Shown here: piece after piece, positions 1 through 5,517 of the stretch | Numbering within the stretch: the stretch's first letter is position 1 | Layout: every line of letters starts with the position of its first letter | NCBI GenBank assembly: GCA_905214155.1 | Contig: CAJMLC010000035.1 | Span: 1-13,955, forward strand | Source of the DNA: an uncultured bacterium | GTDB lineage: Bacteria; Bacillota; Clostridia; Oscillospirales; Oscillospiraceae | DNA: 13,955 nucleotides | Direction: 5' to 3' | Position numbers and translations under genes: made by a program | The notes under the pieces: model-generated | Seen by the model: only the letters and a program-made list of their open reading frames with translations | What the model was told of the DNA's origin: nothing | The model's database searches: none

Positions 1-127
1 CGTCCGTAAACTTGGTCTTACCCGCGTCGGGATTGAACGGAAGCTGTGCCGGGGCCGAGGGGGTAACGGGGATGACGGGCGTGACCGGCTCGACCGGCAC
101 AGGCACGACCTTGATCGTGCAGGGATA
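1..127 (-). CDS. Partial proline-rich protein, possibly the linker of a surface (SLH-type) protein
   Basis: An open minus-strand frame runs from just after an in-frame stop (complement of 128-130) off the left edge of the window. It reads as a proline/valine-rich linker (PVPVEPVTPVIPVTPSAPA) followed by LPFNPDAGKTKFTD. Nearly all codons end in G or C, like the real genes in this window, which favours true coding. Proline/threonine linkers leading into FTDV-like sequence are common before S-layer homology (SLH) domains in Firmicutes, but only the first few residues of such a domain would be inside the window, so this is a guess. No good start codon or ribosome binding site is visible, and the frame stops exactly where AT-richer plus-strand sequence begins. 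The gene may be truncated by a rearrangement. Confidence 0.35.
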
Positions 128-387
128 TCAGGGGGATCACGATCCAACTGCTATTCTATGTCTTGGTCAGCATTTCCATGTTGGCCGCCTTCCTGCTGCT
201 TTATAAAAAGAGTCTCTTATTCCGTATCGCCTACGTGGTAACAGCAGCTATAGAACTGACTGCCATGATCCCGGACATTAACAAAATGCTGGCAATCATA
301 CTCGCAGAGGGACTCTGGACCGTATATTTATTCCGCTCCAAGCGGGTCAAAGAAACCTGTATGATCTCCTCTAACTCCTTCTCTTGA
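115..387 (+). pseudogene. C-terminal remnant of a DUF2569-like membrane protein
   Basis: A plus-strand frame is open from 115 to a TGA at 385-387. It encodes two probable membrane segments (around IQLLFYVLVSISMLAAFLLL and RIAYVVTAAIELTAMI) and ends with LWTVYLFRSKRVKETC. That ending resembles the IW-YF-SKRVK-TF signature at the C terminus of DUF2569 proteins, small four-helix membrane proteins of unknown function. The N-terminal half of the family is missing. The possible starts (TTG at 163, ATG at 178) have no convincing ribosome binding site, so I treat it as a truncated remnant, though a very short live gene cannot be excluded. The stretch is clearly more AT-rich than the rest of the window, consistent with foreign origin. 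Confidence 0.45.
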
Positions 388-442
388 CGTTCCTTGCTGC
401 AGACGGCCACTGTATCCCGTTTTGCGGATAGGCGTCAACAAG

Positions 443-474
443 CAAAGACACCATCCAAAAGGATGGTGTCTTTG
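443..474. terminator. Strong bidirectional intrinsic terminator
   Basis: A perfect 14-bp inverted repeat (CAAAGACACCATCC at 443-456 with its complement at 461-474) encloses an AAAA loop at 457-460. T-rich sequence follows on the plus strand (TTTGTTT at 471-477) and, less strongly, on the minus strand (TTTGCTTGTTG). It lies about 40 bp beyond the stop codon of the last gene of the minus-strand transporter locus and about 55 bp beyond the plus-strand DUF2569 remnant, so it can terminate convergent transcription from both sides. Confidence 0.85.
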
Positions 475-514
475 TTTCGATCAGCTGCCCACAGCAATAA
501 CAGACGGATCGGCT

Positions 515-1645
515 TTAAATGCCGGTGCGGACGTAATGCTCTTCCTTTTTCTGCTCGATTTTTTCCTCGATGGCGGTGACGGTCTTGTCCTTGGCCTCGG
601 TGATGAGGCGCTTGATCGTCCGGATCAGCCAGACGAGGACGAACACGGCCGGCGTGATTGCAAAGAGCACCATCAGCAGCAGGAACAGCGCGGCATAGTC
701 CTCGGTGAGGCGCGCGGCGTTCTCCCAATAGGGATAGATGACGGCGTGCGTATTCATCGAGCGCTCGCCATAGGCCAGCGCGACCTTCGCGAGGCTGAGC
801 GCGCTGTAGCGGTTCGAATTCTCGACGGCGACGCCGTCACCCAGCGGGAATTTGTCCTTAATTACGCTCAGCGCGTAGCCGGAGATGGGGTCTGGCATGA
901 CGATCTCATAGGTGTCGAACTTCGTCTCCTGGATGGCGTTCAGCGCATCGAAGCTCATGAACATCAGCGCCGGGTCGGTCAGGGCCTTTTTGGTGGCCTT
1001 GTCGTCCTCGAGGCGGACGACGCCCGCGACGGGATAATTCCGCTCACCGATCGTGACCTCCATGCCCGCGACATCGCTGCTGCCAAAGAGCTGCCAGGCG
1101 AGGTTTTCATCCAGCACGACGCGGTCCTGCGCGAAGTCGGACTCCGCAATATACGAGCCGGAGAGGAGCGTGTAGGGATGGAACAGGAAGAAATCGCCGC
1201 CGACGCCGTAGGTCTTGACGTTCGATTTTCCCGCCGGGCCGGAGACGGCGACAGACGTCGCCGTGCCGGACCAGGCGTCCTGATAGAGACTGCCGCCCTC
1301 GGGCGCTTCGAGCGAGGCGTCGATCATGGCCTGATTGAGCGTCTGCCGGAAGGTGCGGACGGCGGAGACGTCCTGCGTCTCGTTGACCGGGAGGAAGACC
1401 GAGACCTGCGCAAATCGCTCTTCGCTCTGGCCGCGCCAGCGGTCTGCCGCCTCCTGCGTGCGGAGCAGGTTCCGATACTCGGTCAGCCGCGCGGCACAGA
1501 GCACCGAAAGGGCCGCGAGCGTGATGTTCAGGATCAGGAGCAGCAGCGTCTTCCAGCCGGGGCGTTGCAGCTTTTTCCGGGGCTTTTTCTCGCGCGGAGG
1601 CTTCGGCGGCCTGGCCTTCCGCGCCGTTTCGAACCGGCCGCTCAT
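515..1645 (-). CDS. Two-TM membrane protein with MacB-like extracytoplasmic domain
   Basis: The 376-aa protein has a basic, proline/lysine-rich cytoplasmic N terminus (1-30), a first membrane helix (about 31-53), an extracytoplasmic domain of about 260 residues, a second helix (about 317-343) and a charged cytoplasmic tail. The segment around residues 150-210 (FFLFHPYTLLSGSYI, DRVVLDENLAWQLFG and a G-EVTIGERNYPVAGVV strand pair) resembles the MacB periplasmic core domain of FtsX/MacB-type ABC permeases. Those proteins normally have four or more helices with an FtsX domain of three helices after the core; here only one helix follows, so it is probably not a permease itself. Its ATG overlaps the stop of the adaptor gene (ATGA, 1642-1645), which implies translational coupling. 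It is the last gene before the terminator at 443-474. A partner or scaffold role with the adaptor is inference. Confidence 0.8.
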   Translation of the reverse strand: MSGRFETARKARPPKPPREKKPRKKLQRPGWKTLLLLILNITLAALSVLCAARLTEYRNLLRTQEAADRWRGQSEERFAQVSVFLPVNETQDVSAVRTFRQTLNQAMIDASLEAPEGGSLYQDAWSGTATSVAVSGPAGKSNVKTYGVGGDFFLFHPYTLLSGSYIAESDFAQDRVVLDENLAWQLFGSSDVAGMEVTIGERNYPVAGVVRLEDDKATKKALTDPALMFMSFDALNAIQETKFDTYEIVMPDPISGYALSVIKDKFPLGDGVAVENSNRYSALSLAKVALAYGERSMNTHAVIYPYWENAARLTEDYAALFLLLMVLFAITPAVFVLVWLIRTIKRLITEAKDKTVTAIEEKIEQKKEEHYVRTGI

Positions 1646-3618
1646 CCGTTATCCGCGAGCTTCACCTGTGTGCCCGCTTCGATCGGCTTGGTGGAAGTCG
1701 TGATGACGAACTCGCCCGCGCCGATGCCCGAGATGGCAGACATCGTATCGTCCTGCGCAAGCACCTGCACGGGGACGCGCGTCGCCGTATAGCGCGTGGA
1801 GAGCGGCGTGGACTTCGACGTCAGGGCCAGGACGAACGTGCCGTTGTTGTCGGTACGGACGGCGGAGTTCGGGACAAGGGCGTCGTAGCTCGCGCTCTTC
1901 TGGCCGATGGAGAGGGTGAGGTTCGTGTTCGGGTCGACATCACCGGTCAGCTTGAAGACGAGGAGGTTGTTGCCGCTGGTGTTCGGGTCGCGCGCGATGT
2001 TTTCGAGCACGGCCTCGACATTGCCGCCCCAATAGTTGACGACGTCGGCCTTGTCGCCGACCTTGACGCGCTTGGCCTGCTCGGCGGTGACGGAAATCTT
2101 GATGGTGTAGCCGCGGTCGGCCACGTTCAGCTTGGCCAGCGGAGTATCCGGGCCAATGGAATTGCCGGCTGTGACCTCGATCGAGGCGACCACGCCGCCA
2201 ACCTTCGCCTTGACCTCGAGCTCATCGGCGTTAGCCGTCAGCTTGGCCAGCGCCTCTTTTTTCTTTTCGATGTTCTCCTTCGCGGCCTGCATGTCGAGAT
2301 AACTCGAGTCGCCGAGCTGCTGCGTGAAGAGCAGCTCTTCCAGAGCCGATTTTGTGGACTTGACCGTCTCAGCGGCCGTGGCCGCGTTTTGCAGCTTGGT
2401 CGCGGCCTCCTGCGCCGCCGTCAGGGTACTCTTGGCCTGATCGACGGACGCTTTCAGGGCCTTGAGGTTGTTGTCGTACTGGTTGACAATGTTCTGGGCA
2501 TTGTTCAGCGTGTTCTGCGCCGTATTGAGATCATACGTCGCCGTGTTCAGCTTGTTCTGATATTCCTGAATAGCCTGTGCGGTAGAGGTATATTCCTGTG
2601 CAGCTTTCAGTTCTTCCCGTAGAGTTGTCATTTGGGCATCCAATTTAGCTTTCTGGGTATAGTAATTATCCAGATTTTCATAAGCTTTGTGGATGTTGTC
2701 AACATCTACCTGCGTCGCACCTTTACCTAAAGCTTCAAGCAATTGCTCATCCGGCATATCGTAGTAAGCCTTCATCACGTCTGCCCGACCACCTGCAAGT
2801 TCAGACAGTCTCAGATAAGAAGTCTCATATAGGGCAATGTTAGTAGCATTTTGGCTGAGCAACGTTTCAAGCTGCGTCTGAACTTGTCCAATCTCTGCCG
2901 TGACCTCAGATTCCGTTTTTGTCGGTGCGCCGGTCTGCAATTCGCGGAGCTTCTGCGTATATTCGTCGATGCTGGCCTTTAAGCTTTTGACATTGGCCGT
3001 CTGTTCGGAGACGGCGGCCTGCGCATCCGTATACGTCTTATCGCTGGACGCCGTGGTGTACTGCTCCTGAAGCGAATCATAATTGGCCTGGGCAGCCTTC
3101 TGCGCAGCGTCGGCCTTGGCCTGTTCTGAGGCCAGGCGTGTGGCGTCCATGGTGCTGTACTGATGGTAGATGGCGAGGGCCTCGTTATAGGCGTCGCGGG
3201 CCTTCTGCACCTCGTGGTTCTCCTTGGCCGAGGTATTGCCCGCGTCGATGAGGGACTTTTCATAGCTCAGCTCCAGCTGATCCAGCTCGTCCTGCGCGGC
3301 CTTGACCTCGTCGGACTCCTGCGCTTCGAGCAGGAAGAGCGTGTCGCCCGCGTTGACCGACTGGCCGACCTTAACCAGCACGCTCGCAATCTTGCGCGTC
3401 TGGTTGATGGTCACGTCATAGGTCTCATTCGCGCCGACCGTGCCGGAGCCGCGGATCTTGGCGTTGATCGTGCCGCCCTCGATCTGCTGCGCGGCCACCT
3501 CGGGGAGCGTCGCGTTCATGATCGTGTTGGAGAAGAAGGTGAGCACCAGCAGGATCGCCAGAAAGATGATCGCGGCGGTCTTGACCCATTCCCGTTTGCT
3601 GACTTTTGTTTCTTCCAT
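1642..3618 (-). CDS. HlyD/MFP-type membrane adaptor with very long coiled coil
   Basis: The 658-aa protein begins with one membrane anchor (about 13-30). The first half of a biotinyl-lipoyl-like domain follows (about 58-100, with IASVLVKVGQSVNAGDTLFLLEA), then an Ala/Gln/Glu/Lys-rich alpha-helical region (about 104-465). The second lipoyl half comes next (about 468-500, KVGGVVASIEVTAGNSI), then beta-barrel and membrane-proximal parts to the C terminus. This order is that of HlyD/AcrA/YknX-type periplasmic adaptors, which bridge inner-membrane transporters to extracytoplasmic partners. The helical insert of roughly 360 residues is long for the family. The ATG at 3618 has a good ribosome binding site (GAGAGAGG) and lies 24 bp after the upstream permease stop. 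A block inside the coiled coil (about 2581-2880) has much lower GC than the rest of the gene, suggesting a mosaic origin. No ATPase or FtsX permease adjoins it. Confidence 0.88.
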   Translation of the reverse strand: MEETKVSKREWVKTAAIIFLAILLVLTFFSNTIMNATLPEVAAQQIEGGTINAKIRGSGTVGANETYDVTINQTRKIASVLVKVGQSVNAGDTLFLLEAQESDEVKAAQDELDQLELSYEKSLIDAGNTSAKENHEVQKARDAYNEALAIYHQYSTMDATRLASEQAKADAAQKAAQANYDSLQEQYTTASSDKTYTDAQAAVSEQTANVKSLKASIDEYTQKLRELQTGAPTKTESEVTAEIGQVQTQLETLLSQNATNIALYETSYLRLSELAGGRADVMKAYYDMPDEQLLEALGKGATQVDVDNIHKAYENLDNYYTQKAKLDAQMTTLREELKAAQEYTSTAQAIQEYQNKLNTATYDLNTAQNTLNNAQNIVNQYDNNLKALKASVDQAKSTLTAAQEAATKLQNAATAAETVKSTKSALEELLFTQQLGDSSYLDMQAAKENIEKKKEALAKLTANADELEVKAKVGGVVASIEVTAGNSIGPDTPLAKLNVADRGYTIKISVTAEQAKRVKVGDKADVVNYWGGNVEAVLENIARDPNTSGNNLLVFKLTGDVDPNTNLTLSIGQKSASYDALVPNSAVRTDNNGTFVLALTSKSTPLSTRYTATRVPVQVLAQDDTMSAISGIGAGEFVITTSTKPIEAGTQVKLADNG

Positions 3619-3642
3619 GGTAAATATCCTCTCTCGTTGCGG

Positions 3643-4524
3643 TTAACCCTTGACAGAACCGGAATATGCGATGCCCTCGACGAGATACGCCTCGCCGTGC
3701 AGGAACAGCAGCAGACCCGGGATCATATACACGACGGCGGCGGCGAAGGCAATGCCAATCTCGCCGGCGTTGATCTGCGACAGATAGACGGACAGCGGCT
3801 GCTGCGACGCGTCCGGCAGGAGAATGAGCGGCTGCTCGACCATGTTCCAATAGTCGATGAAGACCAGAATGGCGATGGAGTAGAGCGCCGCGCGGCACTG
3901 CGGCATGCATATCCGCCAGAAGATCTGCCATTCGCCCGCGCCGTCCAGCTTGGCCGATTCGATCAGCGATACCGGGATGCGCCGCATGAATTTCGTGAGC
4001 AGAAATACTGAGAACGGCGCGAACGCGCCGGGCAGCAGAATGGACCATTTCGTGTTCAGAACGCCGAGCCAGTCGGAAACCAGATAGTTCGGCACGAGCG
4101 TGACCTGATAGGGCATGAGCATCAGGATCACGTAGAAAAAGAAGATGGAATCGCGCACCTTGCCGCGCCAGCGCGTGAAGCCGTAGGCCGCGATGGACGC
4201 GACCATGAGCTGCGCAAAGACGATCGGCACGGTGAGGATGATGGAATTCCAGAGCTTATAGATGTAATCCGGGCTTTTGAGCAGGACCGTCCAATACTGA
4301 CTGAACGAGACTTTGTCCGGAATGAATTTCAGGTTGATGGTTTTGGAGATATAGCTTTTGCCGTCCTTGGCGTTGTCGAAGACCTGGCCGTAGTTGGCTG
4401 TGATCTCGCTCTGCGTCATGAACGAGTTCGTGATGGTCAGGAGCGTCGGCATGACGAAGAGGAACGCGAACAGGATGGCCAGCAGCACGATGACCGTGCG
4501 GGAAAAATAGCGTTTCTTTTTCAT
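3643..4524 (-). CDS. Sugar-type ABC transporter permease (MalG/UgpE-like)
   Basis: The 293-aa inner-membrane protein fits the binding-protein-dependent transport permease family of the CUT1 carbohydrate importers. It has an N-terminal helix (about 10-32), a soluble loop, and then a five-helix core with the cytoplasmic EAA loop at about 189 (ESAKLDGAGEWQIFWRICMP), which docks to the ATPase. It ends in GSVKG, matching the GAVKG ending typical of MalG proteins. The EAA loop has MPQCRAAL where relatives usually read like LPLSKPAL, a mild departure. The start overlaps the stop of the upstream permease (ATGA, 4521-4524), so the two are translationally coupled and probably form a heterodimer. Length is normal for the family. 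No ATPase gene lies in the locus; a shared MsmX-type ATPase elsewhere is the usual solution in Firmicutes. Confidence 0.93.
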   Translation of the reverse strand: MKKKRYFSRTVIVLLAILFAFLFVMPTLLTITNSFMTQSEITANYGQVFDNAKDGKSYISKTINLKFIPDKVSFSQYWTVLLKSPDYIYKLWNSIILTVPIVFAQLMVASIAAYGFTRWRGKVRDSIFFFYVILMLMPYQVTLVPNYLVSDWLGVLNTKWSILLPGAFAPFSVFLLTKFMRRIPVSLIESAKLDGAGEWQIFWRICMPQCRAALYSIAILVFIDYWNMVEQPLILLPDASQQPLSVYLSQINAGEIGIAFAAAVVYMIPGLLLFLHGEAYLVEGIAYSGSVKG

Positions 4525-5447
4525 CCTTCCACGTCCTTTCCGAAGTAATTTTCGATCAGGAACAGCAGCGCGATCAGGATCACGATCACGATCGCGAGGA
4601 AGACCGCCGCGGCGGACAGGCGCTGATAATCGAGATGCTTGAACATGTTGTTCATGAAATGCTGGAGCATGTAGAGCCCGTCGTATGGGTAATCGCCCGT
4701 GAGCAGATAAATTTCACGGAAGATCTTGAAGGAGTTGATGATGGACAGGATCGTGACGAACAGGACGGTCGGGGAGAGGTAGCGCAGCTTGATGTGGAAG
4801 AAGATATAGCGGCCCGTCGCGCCGTCCAGCTCCGCCGCCTCGATCAGCTCCTTCGGGATGTTGTTGAGCGCGGCCATGAACAGGATCATGTTGTAGCCGA
4901 GGTTTTTCCACAGGAAGAGCGACACGATGACGACCATGCAGTAGTCAGATTTCAGCCAGTTGATCTTGTCCGCGCCGAAGACCATGAGGAATTCGTTGAC
5001 AACGCCGTTCGAATGGAACAGCACCTGCCAGATCAGGATGATGGACGCGATGGGCACCATCATCGGGCTTAAAAAGCAGGTACGGAACTGGCTCTTGCCG
5101 GGGATGCGGGCCTCGAGCATCAGGGCCAGCAGCATCGACAGCACCACCGCCAGCGGCACGGCGAGGCCCGTGAACACGGCGGTGTTCTTCGCCGCAGTAC
5201 GGAATGCGGCGTTGTTGAAGACGGCGATATAGTTTTTCAGGCCCACGAAGCTGTTGTCCACGACGCCCGCGATGAACGAATAGTAGATCACCACGCCGAA
5301 CGGGACAAGATAGAAAATCAGCATCCCGAGGAAGCTCGGCCCGGAGAAGCACATGGAGTTCAGAAAATCCCGAACCTTCAGATTCGCGTTTTTCCAGAGC
5401 GTCTTTGCGTCCGGATGCGCGGTTTGTCGAGTTGGTAGTTTGAGCAT
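4521..5447 (-). CDS. Sugar-type ABC transporter permease (MalF/UgpA-like)
   Basis: The 308-aa protein has six predicted helices, starting with FLGMLIFYLVPFGVVIYYSF at about 39-58. The cytoplasmic EAA loop at about 203 (EAAELDGATGRYIFFHIKL) is the ATPase-docking motif of this permease family. It is the expected MalF-side partner of the following MalG-like gene. I place the start at the ATG at 5447, giving MLKLPTRQ, because AGGAAAGG lies six bases upstream; an ATG at 5465 would add six residues but has no Shine-Dalgarno sequence. It is separated from the solute-binding protein gene by about 70 bp containing a strong GC hairpin, so its expression may be lower than that of the binding protein. 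Confidence 0.93.
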   Translation of the reverse strand: MLKLPTRQTAHPDAKTLWKNANLKVRDFLNSMCFSGPSFLGMLIFYLVPFGVVIYYSFIAGVVDNSFVGLKNYIAVFNNAAFRTAAKNTAVFTGLAVPLAVVLSMLLALMLEARIPGKSQFRTCFLSPMMVPIASIILIWQVLFHSNGVVNEFLMVFGADKINWLKSDYCMVVIVSLFLWKNLGYNMILFMAALNNIPKELIEAAELDGATGRYIFFHIKLRYLSPTVLFVTILSIINSFKIFREIYLLTGDYPYDGLYMLQHFMNNMFKHLDYQRLSAAAVFLAIVIVILIALLFLIENYFGKDVEG

Positions 5448-5487
5448 GGCGATCCTTTCCTGCATGGGGTAAATGTCTTAGGTGTTG

Positions 5488-5508
5488 GGGGCGGGCAATG
5501 CCCGCCCC
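5488..5508. repeat. GC-rich hairpin between binding-protein and permease genes
   Basis: A 9-bp perfect stem (GGGGCGGGC at 5488-5496 with GCCCGCCCC at 5500-5508) has an AAT loop and lies 10 bp after the binding-protein stop codon. There is no run of T after it on the minus strand, so it is not a classical terminator. It matches the copy at 10549-10567 in reverse-complement orientation over 19 bp, so it is a dispersed repeat rather than a private hairpin. Its position mirrors the malE-malF intergenic hairpins that stabilise upstream mRNA, which is inference here. Confidence 0.75.
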
Positions 5509-5517
5509 GGGAAATGC

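Noticed and set aside
422..1792. Long plus-strand open frame opposite the MacB-like gene, and similar long antisense frames at 8314-9672, 11347-12687 and 12776-13786
   Set aside because: All lie opposite genes with clear family motifs, have Arg/Asp/Ala-biased low-information translations and no supporting ribosome binding sites.
5488..5508. Intrinsic terminator between binding-protein and permease genes
   Set aside because: The stem is strong, but there is no T tract downstream on the minus strand and the operon continues with a good ribosome binding site; annotated as a repeat hairpin instead.
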